Positions 1 to 8,182 of a stretch of DNA of 64,000 bases are shown piece by piece (position 1 is the stretch's first letter; every line of letters starts with the position of its first letter). Made by a program: the position numbers and the translations under genes. The DNA is from [Mycobacterium] vasticus (lineage in GTDB: Bacteria > Actinomycetota > Actinomycetes > Mycobacteriales > Mycobacteriaceae): contig NZ_CP084028.1 of NCBI RefSeq assembly GCF_020181595.1, forward strand, positions 4,370,021 to 4,434,020, written 5' to 3'. Below the pieces are notes generated by a model, which was given only the letters and a program-made list of their open reading frames with translations, was not told the origin of the DNA and did not search any database.

Positions 1-413
1 AACTCGATGTCGTTGGGGAAGATCTGAATCAGACCGCGACGCCGGGTCGGGGCCAGCGCGCAGAAGTCGACCTGCCACCGGTTGTGGGCCTGCACTCCGG
101 CCCAACGTTTTTCGAAATCGTCGCGGGTGCGGGGCAGGCTGATCGTGATGTTGGGGGTGGTCGGGAAGAACGGTGGAACGGTGTTGGGCAACAACACCTC
201 GGCGGCAACCCCGTCGGCGTCCATGTCGGTGATCCGCAGGTCGTGATCCCAGTTCCGGCTGGCGGTCGCGATGATCAGGTCGTCGAACGGGCTCTGATAT
301 GTCTTTGCCCAGGAATCGAATTCGTCGTGCAACCGCGCCGGCAGATACCGCTTGTAGTCGTGGAGATCGGCCCCGGCGTGGGTGTCGGTCGAGATGACGA
401 CGTAGCGATCCAT
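1..413 (-). CDS. Amidohydrolase (PF04909-like), 3' end outside window
   Basis: This is the N-terminal 137 residues of an amidohydrolase; the gene runs off the left edge. It opens with MDRYVVISTDTHAGADL, where the Asp-x-His pair (residues 10-12) is the first metal-site motif of the amidohydrolase-2 family. The pattern (opening motif, then D-x-DGVAAEV, then NTVPPFF, then AHNRW) matches the two complete paralogues next door, so it is the third of three tandem copies. The ATG lies 10 bases after the stop of the upstream paralogue, which implies one transcript. The family hydrolyses or decarboxylates cyclic or acidic carbon compounds. The substrate here is unknown. Confidence 0.85.
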   Translation of the reverse strand, partial: MDRYVVISTDTHAGADLHDYKRYLPARLHDEFDSWAKTYQSPFDDLIIATASRNWDHDLRITDMDADGVAAEVLLPNTVPPFFPTTPNITISLPRTRDDFEKRWAGVQAHNRWQVDFCALAPTRRRGLIQIFPNDIE

Positions 414-423
414 CGTGGTTCCC

Positions 424-1692
424 TCAGTTCTGCACCAGGTCGGGGATCGGCTCGGCGTCGGTGAGCCAGTGCCGGCCGATCTCCCGCGCCGCCTCCCACT
501 TCGGGATGCTGACCGCGTCGTCCTGGCCGAGGTCCGCGGGCGTCGGGCCGATGCGCGCGGCCAGCGGGGCCAGCGCCGCGAGATCGAAGTTGTACAGCTC
601 AGCTGCCGCCAGGCCGAGCATCTGTCGGGTCTCGTCGACCGGAATATCCCAGAAGGACCGCCGCAGCCAGTCGAGGGTGTGCGGCCAGGTCCCTTCCGGG
701 TGCGGGAAATCGTTGCCCCACAACATGTTGGAGACACCGATCTCGTAGCGTCTGGCCAGCTCCCGACGCTCGGTGGTGGTGGCCCCGATGAAGCAGTTCC
801 GGTCGAAGTAGGCCGACGGCGGCATCGTCAGGTCGCCTTCCATGTGATGGCTCATCTTCTTGGCCGAGTGCTCTCGCAGGAACCGGGTGTCCATCAGCCA
901 GAGCAGATCGTTGGCCCAGAAGGCGCCGCACTCGGTGACCCCCCAGCGCAGGCCGGGGAAACGCTCGAACACCCCCGACCACAATGCGAACCACAACGGC
1001 CGGGCACCCCACCAGCGCACCTCGGTGACGTAGATGCCCAGGTGCCCGCCGTACTCCTCCTGCGGGGCCGGTCCGGAGTGGGTGTGCACCGGCATCTGCA
1101 GGTCTTGGCAAGCGGCCCAGACCTTGTCGTAGCGGCGGTCGTGGTATGGCGGGTAGCCGACCCAGCGCGCCGGGATCAGGATCCCGCCCCGCAGACCGGA
1201 TTCCGCCGCGCGGGTGATCTCGGCGACCGCGGCGTCGACGTCGGCCAGGATCGGCACCACCGCCACCCCGGCGCGCCGCTCCGGGCTGTGGCTGCACAGT
1301 TCGGCCAGCCAGCGGTTGTGGGCCCGCGCCCCAGCCATGGCGCGTCCCGGGTCGAGGTCACCGGACTGGCCCAGGCCGGCCCCGAACGGGGCCCCGGCGA
1401 CCCCGGTCACCGCATCGGCGTCGGGGAAGATGACCTCGCCGACCACCCCGTCACCGTCGAGTTCCCGATCCCGCAGCGCTACATCCCAACCGCCGGCGAT
1501 GCCCTCACCGTGCTCGTCGAACCACTCCTGGGCGAACTCCTCGTCGATGAACCCGCCGGCCTGCGCCGCGGCGGTCTTCTCGGCCAGGTAGACCTCGAAG
1601 TCGTCGAGGTATTCGGGGTCGACGTATTCGCGGTACCGCTCGGTCGGCAGTTCGGCGTGGGTGTCGGCGGAGATGATCGTGTACGGGTCCAT
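424..1692 (-). CDS. Amidohydrolase family protein (PF04909-like)
   Basis: A 422-residue protein of full family length. The N-terminal motif SADTHAE carries the Asp-x-His metal pair. HTHSG lies near the middle and WGNDFPHPEGT near residue 300 supplies the late active-site Asp, as in metal-dependent amidohydrolases and decarboxylases of this family. It should be cytosolic; no signal peptide is seen. AAAGGAAG upstream of the ATG is a good ribosome site. It is flanked by paralogues 15 bases upstream and 10 bases downstream, in an operon with an acetoacetate decarboxylase-like enzyme and an SDR. The exact substrate cannot be read from the sequence. Confidence 0.88.
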   Translation of the reverse strand: MDPYTIISADTHAELPTERYREYVDPEYLDDFEVYLAEKTAAAQAGGFIDEEFAQEWFDEHGEGIAGGWDVALRDRELDGDGVVGEVIFPDADAVTGVAGAPFGAGLGQSGDLDPGRAMAGARAHNRWLAELCSHSPERRAGVAVVPILADVDAAVAEITRAAESGLRGGILIPARWVGYPPYHDRRYDKVWAACQDLQMPVHTHSGPAPQEEYGGHLGIYVTEVRWWGARPLWFALWSGVFERFPGLRWGVTECGAFWANDLLWLMDTRFLREHSAKKMSHHMEGDLTMPPSAYFDRNCFIGATTTERRELARRYEIGVSNMLWGNDFPHPEGTWPHTLDWLRRSFWDIPVDETRQMLGLAAAELYNFDLAALAPLAARIGPTPADLGQDDAVSIPKWEAAREIGRHWLTDAEPIPDLVQN

Positions 1693-1707
1693 AGGGCTTC
1701 CTTTCGC

Positions 1708-2922
1708 CTACCAGGTACGGATGGGGTCGGGTTCGAAAACAGTGCTGCTCGCATCGGCGGGTAGGTCCACCAGTGGTTCGGCCACCTCGGCCACGGTCGG
1801 ACCGATCCGTTCAGTCAACGGCGCCAGCGCCGCCAGGTCGAAGCCGTAGACGGCGGCCGCGTTCCCACCGAGCATGGCCGCCACCTCGGCGGGAGGGACA
1901 CCGGCGAAGGTGTGCCGCAACGCTTCTCGGGTGTAGCGACCGGTGCCCTCGTAGTGCGGGTAGTCGCTTCCCCACATGATCTTCTCGACGCCGATAGCGT
2001 GCCGTTCGGCGCACTCGACGGGCCGCATGAAGCTGGCGCCGACGTAGCACTGCCGGGCCCAGTACTGGCTGGGCTGCAGACTCAGCGAGCCGGCGGTGGG
2101 TCCGGCGAAGCGGGAGATCGCCGAACCGGGCCGCCCGTAGCGGGCCGCCGCGACGTCGAGCGAGTCCAGCGTCGCCGGAATCCACCCGGCGCCCTGCTCG
2201 GTGAAGACCACGGTGAGGTCCGGATGGCGATCGAGTGCGCCGGAGAAGATCAGGTGCCACAGCGCCCGGTGTGCATACCAGTGGGTCTCGTAGACCCATA
2301 CCGCGAACGAGCTGCCCCATCCGTCGGTCGGGGTCGGTCCGGCGGTGCCGCCGTGGTGGTTGAGCACCACACCCGCCTCGTCGCAGGCCGCCCACAGCGG
2401 CGCCCAATGCTCGGCGTAGAGCTGCGGGATCGCGGCGCCGGGGGCGACCCCGGGCAGCAGCACCCCGCCGCGCAATCCGAGTTCGGCGATCCGGGCGACT
2501 TCGGCGACGGCTTCGTCGAGGTCTTCGAGCAGGATCTGGCCCACCCCGGCGCGCCGCTCCGGTGCGCGCGAACAGAAGTCGGCCAGCCAGCGGTTGTGCG
2601 CCCGCAGCCCGGCCCAGCGCAGCTCGACCTCGCGGGCGTTCTCCGGGGGCGGGGCGGCCAGGCTGCCGCTGGGGAAGAACGGCGGCACGGTATTGGGGTA
2701 GATGATCTCGCCGGCAACACCTTCGGCGTCCAGATCGGCGTTGCGCCGCTCACTGTTCCAGCTGCGTTCGGCATCGGGTTCGGTGAGGTCGCCGAAGGGG
2801 TTGACGTAAGTCTTCGCCCAACCGTCGAATTCGTCCCGGAAGCCCGGATCCAGGTATTCGCGGTAGTCCAGCAGGTCGGCGCCGGCGTGGCAGTCCGCCG
2901 AGATGATGGTGTAACGGTCCAT
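1708..2922 (-). CDS. Amidohydrolase family protein (PF04909-like)
   Basis: A 404-residue protein starting MDRYTIISADCHAGAD. The frame is open a further 24 codons upstream, but that stretch lies inside the preceding gene, and the ATG at 2922 begins exactly at the family's conserved N-terminus. Visible motifs are D-C-H near residue 10, NHHGG near residue 190 and WGSDYPHYEGT near residue 320, the expected metal and catalytic positions. The gene starts 4 bases after the stop of the acetoacetate decarboxylase-like gene, so the two are probably translationally coupled. It is the first and best conserved of three tandem amidohydrolases. Confidence 0.88.
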   Translation of the reverse strand: MDRYTIISADCHAGADLLDYREYLDPGFRDEFDGWAKTYVNPFGDLTEPDAERSWNSERRNADLDAEGVAGEIIYPNTVPPFFPSGSLAAPPPENAREVELRWAGLRAHNRWLADFCSRAPERRAGVGQILLEDLDEAVAEVARIAELGLRGGVLLPGVAPGAAIPQLYAEHWAPLWAACDEAGVVLNHHGGTAGPTPTDGWGSSFAVWVYETHWYAHRALWHLIFSGALDRHPDLTVVFTEQGAGWIPATLDSLDVAAARYGRPGSAISRFAGPTAGSLSLQPSQYWARQCYVGASFMRPVECAERHAIGVEKIMWGSDYPHYEGTGRYTREALRHTFAGVPPAEVAAMLGGNAAAVYGFDLAALAPLTERIGPTVAEVAEPLVDLPADASSTVFEPDPIRTW

Positions 2923-2926
2923 GGGC

Positions 2927-3730
2927 CTAGGCCCGCGCCGACTCGGGCCGGGGGGCGGCGAGCAGGGCGACATCGTCGTAGCGCTGGTGCACATACGGCA
3001 GCAGCCATTCGGCGGGCACCCGCTCGGCGATCCGCCCCACCTGGACGGTGCGTCGGCGGCACCAGCTGATCGAACGGATTTCGCGGATCACGATGTCGGC
3101 CACCGGATCCAGCGGAGACTCCCCCAACTCGCACGTGCCGTCGATGTTCTCCAACACCTCGTAGTGCCGGTGGTATTCGCCGTAGACCAGGTGCGGGTCG
3201 GTGATGCCGTTGCCGTCGGGGGCACGCAGGAACTTGAAGTAGAACTCGGTGTTGATCTGGTCGGGCGGCAGCTCCGCCGGGCCGGTCACCCGGCCGGTGA
3301 CGGTGACGAGCTGGTGGCCCAGCCGGTCCACGCCGGCTCTGACGCGATCACCGTCGCGCTCCACCTCGATGCGTGCGATCTTCTTGGGCTCACCGAAGGT
3401 TTCGCGCCCGCCGGTGACCGATTGTTCGGTGGATTGCGGCATGAACAGCGGATAGTCGCCGGCGATGTCACCGTGCCGGGCGGTCACCGAGAACACCGCG
3501 GAGGTGAACGTGGGCATGCCGTCGATGCGGACCCGCTGCAGCTGGACGCGCACCAGCGGTTCGGCGGCCGGTTCCAGCGGCCGGGGCAGGACGGCCGCGA
3601 CGATCTCCGGGTCGGTCAGGTAGGTGATCGTGACCGCCTCGGTGGCGATCGGCGCCTTGGTGGCATCGATCTCATGGTCGACCCGCTCCTGCGGTGGCCG
3701 CGGACCGTAGCGAACTGCGCTGGTGCTCAA
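2927..3730 (-). CDS. Acetoacetate decarboxylase family protein (PF06314)
   Basis: A 267-residue protein of the acetoacetate decarboxylase fold. GEPKKIARIEVERDGD matches the family's active-site region; the lysine in EPKK would form the Schiff base with a beta-keto acid. The start codon is TTG and shares TTGA with the stop of the upstream SDR (4-base overlap), a coupled arrangement that supports the start. In a catabolic operon the likely job is decarboxylation or hydration of a keto-acid intermediate. Many family members are not true acetoacetate decarboxylases, so the substrate is open. Confidence 0.82.
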   Translation of the reverse strand: MSTSAVRYGPRPPQERVDHEIDATKAPIATEAVTITYLTDPEIVAAVLPRPLEPAAEPLVRVQLQRVRIDGMPTFTSAVFSVTARHGDIAGDYPLFMPQSTEQSVTGGRETFGEPKKIARIEVERDGDRVRAGVDRLGHQLVTVTGRVTGPAELPPDQINTEFYFKFLRAPDGNGITDPHLVYGEYHRHYEVLENIDGTCELGESPLDPVADIVIREIRSISWCRRRTVQVGRIAERVPAEWLLPYVHQRYDDVALLAAPRPESARA

Positions 3731-4662
3731 GGCTTTCCTCCTTCGTCCGAGGTGCTCTCGGCGTGCTGGACCAGCACGTCGACCAGATAGTCGGGCTCAC
3801 CGCGCGCCAGGATCGACGCCGCCTTCTTGCTGACGACCTGATCGGCGGGGGTGGGGGGCCCCATCATCCAGAACCGGTCGGCCGCAATTCCGTCCATCAC
3901 CAGGTCGGCGACCGTGTCGAGCGAGGTGAACTCGACGTGCGCGCCGGCGGCTTCGAAGCGGTCCACCACGCCTGCCAGGGTCGTCTCCGGGGTGCGGCGT
4001 TGCTGGGTCGCGGCGTAGCGGTCCGGCCGATGCCGCCACGACTCCCAGATCCCGGTGTTGAGGAAGCCGCCCGGGAACAGCACGTGCGCCCGCACCTGTG
4101 TGCCGGTCATCTCCAGATGGGTGTAGAGGCTTTCGGTGAGGCAGAGCACCGCGGCCTTGGTCATCGGGTAGACGGCGGTGGCCGGGCCGCCCATGGCGCC
4201 CCGGGCGATCGGGGCGAATCCACCGTTGCCCGAGCAGGTGTTGATCACGTGTCCCTCGCCCGCCTCGAGCAGGATCGGCACGAACGCTTTGATGCCGTGG
4301 ATGACGCCCAGCACGTTGACGTCGATTCCCCACCGCCAGTCGGCCAGGTCGTGTTCCCACAGGTAGCCCTCGGAGACCGCGCCGGTGCCGGCGTTGTTGC
4401 ACACCACGTGCACCCCACCGAATCGATCGCGAGCGGCGTCGGCCAGTGCCTCAACCGAGGCGTAGTCGGTGACGTCGGTGACCACTCCGGCCGCCTCGAT
4501 CCCCTCGTCGGCGAGGGCTCGGGTCGCCTCCTGCAGCGGTTCGGCGAGGACGTCGGCGAGCACCACGTTCATGCCCGCCCGACCGAAACGCCGGCCCAGT
4601 GCCTGGCCGATACCACCGGCGCCCCCGGTGACGACGGCTGTTCTTCCTCGAAGGTCAGTCAT
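3727..4662 (-). CDS. SDR family NAD(P)-dependent oxidoreductase
   Basis: A 311-residue short-chain dehydrogenase. It shows TGGAGGIG at the N-terminus (Rossmann nucleotide loop), NNAG near residue 90, and a Y-x-x-x-K catalytic pair in VYPMTKAA. I chose the ATG at 4662 (MTDLRGRTAVVTGG) because the open frame extends upstream through the regulatory region with no family similarity. A second in-frame ATG three codons earlier is possible. It is the first gene of the minus-strand amidohydrolase operon and is transcribed away from the IclR regulator. It probably oxidises or reduces a secondary alcohol or ketone intermediate. Confidence 0.87.
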   Translation of the reverse strand: MTDLRGRTAVVTGGAGGIGQALGRRFGRAGMNVVLADVLAEPLQEATRALADEGIEAAGVVTDVTDYASVEALADAARDRFGGVHVVCNNAGTGAVSEGYLWEHDLADWRWGIDVNVLGVIHGIKAFVPILLEAGEGHVINTCSGNGGFAPIARGAMGGPATAVYPMTKAAVLCLTESLYTHLEMTGTQVRAHVLFPGGFLNTGIWESWRHRPDRYAATQQRRTPETTLAGVVDRFEAAGAHVEFTSLDTVADLVMDGIAADRFWMMGPPTPADQVVSKKAASILARGEPDYLVDVLVQHAESTSDEGGKP

Positions 4663-4701
4663 TGTGGGCATCGTCACATGGTCGCGTATACCACCGCAAT
4701 A

Positions 4702-4718
4702 GGTCGCACTATGCGACC
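4702..4718. promoter_or_regulatory. Perfect inverted repeat, candidate IclR operator
   Basis: GGTCGCA-CTA-TGCGACC is a perfect 7-base inverted repeat with a 3-base centre. It lies in the 75-base gap between the divergent SDR operon (start 4662) and the IclR gene (start 4738). IclR-type regulators commonly bind such palindromes in the shared promoter, so it is the natural operator for both directions. Function is inferred. Confidence 0.6.
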
Positions 4719-4737
4719 ACACGACTATGGTTCTGCC

Positions 4738-5631
4738 ATGGCCGCCCGTCCTTCCCCGCAGACCGAGCGAGTGGTGAATCTGTTCGAGCACCTGGCGGGT
4801 GTGGCTGACGACGGCATGACCTTGGCCGAGGTGTCACGCCATCTGAGCGTCCACAAGGCCAGCTGCCACTCGATGCTGTCCGAACTGCTGCGGGCCGGCT
4901 GGCTGCTGCGCGACCCGGTTCGCAAGACCTACCACCTGGGTCCTGCCCTGGTCCGGCTCGGCAGGGAAGCGGCCGGCCACTATCCGGCCCTGGTGCTGGC
5001 CCGCTCGGAGATGGCCGAATTGTCCGCCGCCACGGGCGCGCACTGCATCGCCTTCTCGGTCAGCGAGGACTACTCCACCGTCGTCGATCAGGTCCGCAGC
5101 CGCCACGGCGGCGGTCACCCGATGCCGATCGGCACCCAGTTCCCGCACCGCCCGCCGTATGGGGCGTCGATCGCCGCCTGGTCCGGGCCGCAGGTACGCG
5201 AGGACTGGCTGGCCGCCCTTCCCCCCGAGGTGCGCGATCGCTACCGCCAGGCGCTGGCGGCCGTGACGCAACGCGGCTACGCGGTCGGCCTGCATATCCT
5301 GCCTGATCTGCGGCTGCAGGAACTCGCGCTGATCGTGCGCAGCGCCGAGGTTCGCTCCACCCGGTTGAGCCAACTGGCGCAGGCGCTGACCGACGAACTG
5401 ATCCACACCGAGGAGTGGTTCCCGGTCAGCCTAGCCCCGGACCGCAGCTACGAGGTGAGCCACATCGACTCCCCGATCCTGGACCCGGAATCGCGGGTCG
5501 CCCTGATGCTGAGCCTGGTTCCCAGCGCCGCCCCGATGACCGGGGCGACCGTCACCCGGTTGGGGACGCAGCTGTATGCGGCGACGCGCCGGCTCAGTGC
5601 CGCCTTGGCTGCGGAGCCCGCCGCCCGCTAG
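4738..5631 (+). CDS. IclR family transcriptional regulator
   Basis: A 297-residue regulator. A winged helix-turn-helix occupies about residues 1-75 (TLAEVSRHLSVHKASCHSML is the HTH), followed by an effector-binding domain with the IclR features YHLGPALVRLG and ARSEMAELSAATG. The ATG at 4738 is used because the longer open frame upstream is antisense to the SDR gene. An ATG at 4711 would run through the inverted repeat and is less likely. It is divergent from the amidohydrolase operon, which it probably controls in response to a small carboxylic or aromatic ligand. A fused dehydratase follows 62 bases downstream. Confidence 0.88.
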   Translation: MAARPSPQTERVVNLFEHLAGVADDGMTLAEVSRHLSVHKASCHSMLSELLRAGWLLRDPVRKTYHLGPALVRLGREAAGHYPALVLARSEMAELSAATGAHCIAFSVSEDYSTVVDQVRSRHGGGHPMPIGTQFPHRPPYGASIAAWSGPQVREDWLAALPPEVRDRYRQALAAVTQRGYAVGLHILPDLRLQELALIVRSAEVRSTRLSQLAQALTDELIHTEEWFPVSLAPDRSYEVSHIDSPILDPESRVALMLSLVPSAAPMTGATVTRLGTQLYAATRRLSAALAAEPAAR

Positions 5632-5693
5632 GCGCGCTAGGGTTCTCTGGTCGGCCACCAGCAAACCCGCCGACAGAACGGTTGAGTCAATTC

Positions 5694-6722
5694 ATGACCG
5701 CACCAGAAGCATCGGCAATGGAAGCCCGGGTCGGCCACTACTACCAGATGGACGGCACGTACCTGGTCGGCCGGGAGAAGGTACGTGAGTACGCCCGCGC
5801 CGTACAGGACTACCACCCCGCGCACTGGGACGTCGCCGCTGCGGCGGAGATGGGCTATCCGGAGTTGGTGGCGCCGCTGACGTTCACCTCGACTCCCGGG
5901 ATGAGCTGCAATCGCGAGATGTTCGAATCGGTGGTCGTCGGCTACGACACCTACATGCAGACCGAAGAGGTCTTCGAGCAGCACCGCCCGATCGTCGCCG
6001 GCGACGAGCTCACGATCGATGTGGAGCTGACATCGGTTCGCCGGATCGCCGGGCGTGACCTGATCACCGTCACCAACACCTTCACCGACACCGCGGGCGA
6101 AGTGGTGCACACCCTGCACACCACCGTCGTCGGCGTCACCGCCGAGGACATCGGCCCGGACGTCAAGACCGCGGTGCACCGCGCGATGATGCACGACGTC
6201 AACATCCTCGACATCGGGCAGTCAAACGCCAACTACGTCAAGACGATCCGGCCCGGTCCGGCTGGCCCGCTGTCCACCGGGGGCCTGACCCGCACCCCGG
6301 CGACACCGTCGTTCGACGAGGTGAAGGTCGGCGACGAGCTGCCGGTACGCCACACCCGGCTGTCGCGGGGCGACCTGGTCAACTACGCCGGGGTGGCCGG
6401 CGACGCCAACCCGATCCACTGGGACGAGGACATCGCCAAGCTGGCCGGGCTGCCCGACGTGATCGCGCACGGCATGCTCACCATGGGCCTGGGCGCCGGT
6501 TTCGCCTCAACCTGGACCGGCGACCCAGGGGCGGTCACCCGCTTCGCGGTGCGCCTCTCAGCCCCGGCGATCGTGTCGGCCAAGGAAGGCGCCGACATCG
6601 AGTTCAGCGGCAAGATCAAGTCCCTGGACCCCGAGACCCGCACCGGAGTGATCCTGGTCGGCGCGAAGTCGGCCGACAAGAAGATCTTCGGGCTGGCGAC
6701 GCTGGGCGTCCGCTTCCGCTGA
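5694..6722 (+). CDS. Fused HadA/HadB-type (3R)-hydroxyacyl dehydratase
   Basis: A 342-residue double hot-dog protein. Residues 1-150 resemble HadA (VGREKVREYARAVQDYHPAH, an N-terminal FAS1-type dehydratase domain). Residues about 205-340 resemble HadB/MaoC, with the hydratase-2 signature YAGVAGDANPIHWDEDIA that carries the catalytic Asp and His. In M. tuberculosis HadA and HadB are separate proteins working as a heterodimer in mycolic acid FAS-II; this gene joins both halves. It lies outside a FAS-II cluster, beside a catabolic regulator, so a beta-oxidation or accessory lipid role is as likely as mycolate synthesis. Confidence 0.83.
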   Translation: MTAPEASAMEARVGHYYQMDGTYLVGREKVREYARAVQDYHPAHWDVAAAAEMGYPELVAPLTFTSTPGMSCNREMFESVVVGYDTYMQTEEVFEQHRPIVAGDELTIDVELTSVRRIAGRDLITVTNTFTDTAGEVVHTLHTTVVGVTAEDIGPDVKTAVHRAMMHDVNILDIGQSNANYVKTIRPGPAGPLSTGGLTRTPATPSFDEVKVGDELPVRHTRLSRGDLVNYAGVAGDANPIHWDEDIAKLAGLPDVIAHGMLTMGLGAGFASTWTGDPGAVTRFAVRLSAPAIVSAKEGADIEFSGKIKSLDPETRTGVILVGAKSADKKIFGLATLGVRFR

Positions 6723-6729
6723 CCCCCGG

Positions 6730-7488
6730 TCAGCCCGGAAGGTTGGCCTGCAGTACCGCCAGAGCGGCTGTGCTCAACCGGGCGAGTTCGGTTGCCTCAG
6801 CGGAATCAAGTGCGGTGGTGAACAAGTCGGTCATCCGCCGGTTGGTCGCCGCTTCGATCGCGGCATACTGATCCTGTTTGCCGGCGCCGTCGGCGTACGG
6901 TTCGGGCCAACCGAACATCGCGGCGTACTGCGGCCCCTTGTTTAGCATGTGTGCCTCGATCGGGGTGACACCGGAGATACACAACGCGTTGAAGTGCACC
7001 GCGGCGCGCAGTTCCCGCAGCACGAACATCACCTGCAACGCCCGGCCTGCGGGGTCATCGGCCAGCGGCATCGCACTCCAGCCGGCGAACAGCGGCAGCC
7101 CGGCGGACGGCGTTGCGGCGATGATCTTCTCGCCCAGTGCAGCGATCCGGTCCAGCCCGTCGGCGCCGGTCACGTACTTGCGCCCGAACCCCGCGGTCTG
7201 CTCCCAATACAGCTGCGCCGCACCGGCAGCACCGCGCACCGCAACACCTTCGTCCCACATCGCGCCCAGCGCAGTCGGCTCGAACACCGCGAACACCGAC
7301 GCAACGGTCGCGCCGGTGGCCTCGCCGAGCACTCCGCCGCGGCCGGCGACATACCCCGACAGCGGGTTGGCATAGCCGGCGGCGATGCTTTCGGCCATGG
7401 TCTCCGGGTGCAGCATGAAGATCGCGACGGCCTGCTCCATCGCGGTTCCGGTCGTAACAACAGCGTCCAACAAGTCGGTGTCGCTCAT
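6730..7488 (-). CDS. SCO6745-like conserved protein of unknown function
   Basis: A 252-residue, mainly helical protein with no signal peptide. I recognise the pattern GYVAGRGGVLG, then LPLFAGWSAMPLADDP, then VLRELRAAVHFNAL, which resembles the actinobacterial SCO6745 family. No catalytic motif is obvious. I chose the ATG at 7488; the frame stays open 33 codons upstream into the gap and the TetR gene, with low-complexity residues. It is the last gene of the acyl-CoA dehydrogenase operon, 37 bases after the TetR gene, and its 3' end converges on the fused dehydratase. Its function is unknown. Confidence 0.72.
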   Translation of the reverse strand: MSDTDLLDAVVTTGTAMEQAVAIFMLHPETMAESIAAGYANPLSGYVAGRGGVLGEATGATVASVFAVFEPTALGAMWDEGVAVRGAAGAAQLYWEQTAGFGRKYVTGADGLDRIAALGEKIIAATPSAGLPLFAGWSAMPLADDPAGRALQVMFVLRELRAAVHFNALCISGVTPIEAHMLNKGPQYAAMFGWPEPYADGAGKQDQYAAIEAATNRRMTDLFTTALDSAEATELARLSTAALAVLQANLPG

Positions 7489-7525
7489 GGCTGGGTCTCC
7501 TCTTTCGGTTGCGGCCAGTCTTACA

Positions 7526-8179
7526 TCAGGCCTCGGGCGCTGCGCCCCACAGTCCGGCCGGGCGGGCAAGCAGACCCAGCACCGCATCGCGCAACGTCGG
7601 CACCATCGCGGTGGGCCGCAACGATTCCGGATTGAGCATCCACTGGTAGCCGACGCCGCGCAACATCCCCTCGATCACCGCCGACGCAGCGACCGGATCG
7701 ATGTCGGTGCGCGCGGTTCCGTCCTGCTGTGCTTCGACGATCCAGCGCCGCAACCTTCGCCGGTAGGACTCGTCGTGGCGGGCCAGCAGTTCCCGGATGG
7801 CCGGTTCGAGCCCGGGTGCCTGGCTGGCGAGCACCTGCAGGACCCGCGCCGGTGTCGGATCGTCCTCCAGTCCGGCCATCGCGACGTCGATGGCGTGCGC
7901 CAGCGCGGGCATGCCGCGGCGCGGTTCGGCGGATCCGATGCGGTCATCCCAACCGCGGGCGATCTCGTCGATGATCTTCTCGACGATCTCCGACTTGGAC
8001 CCGAAGTGGTAGTCGGCCAGGCCGCGGCTGTAGCCGGCACGCTCCCCGATGCGGGCCATGGTGGCGTGGCCGAAGCCGCCTTCGGCGATCAGGGACTGGG
8101 CGGCCTCGATCATCTTGCGCTGCGCGGCGGTGCCGCGTTCCTGCTTGCGCGGTGGTGGGTTGGGTACCGGCACAGCCAT
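7526..8179 (-). CDS. TetR/AcrR family transcriptional regulator
   Basis: A 217-residue TetR-type repressor. The N-terminal HTH spans about residues 20-65 (MIEAAQSLIAEGGFGHATMA, then GYSRGLADYHFGSKSEI), followed by a helical ligand-binding domain. It sits inside the beta-oxidation-type operon, 3 bases after the crotonase gene, so it probably autoregulates the whole run. The ligand is likely an acyl-CoA or related lipid, as for many mycobacterial TetR proteins in fadE/echA operons, but the sequence does not show it. Confidence 0.88.
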   Translation of the reverse strand: MAVPVPNPPPRKQERGTAAQRKMIEAAQSLIAEGGFGHATMARIGERAGYSRGLADYHFGSKSEIVEKIIDEIARGWDDRIGSAEPRRGMPALAHAIDVAMAGLEDDPTPARVLQVLASQAPGLEPAIRELLARHDESYRRRLRRWIVEAQQDGTARTDIDPVAASAVIEGMLRGVGYQWMLNPESLRPTAMVPTLRDAVLGLLARPAGLWGAAPEA

Positions 8180-8182
8180 GAT

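Noticed and set aside
415..1764. Long plus-strand frame of 449 codons antisense to the amidohydrolase genes
   Set aside because: It mirrors the amidohydrolase gene on the other strand, has low-complexity Arg/Gly/Val-rich sequence and no motif. It is a high-GC shadow, like many others here.
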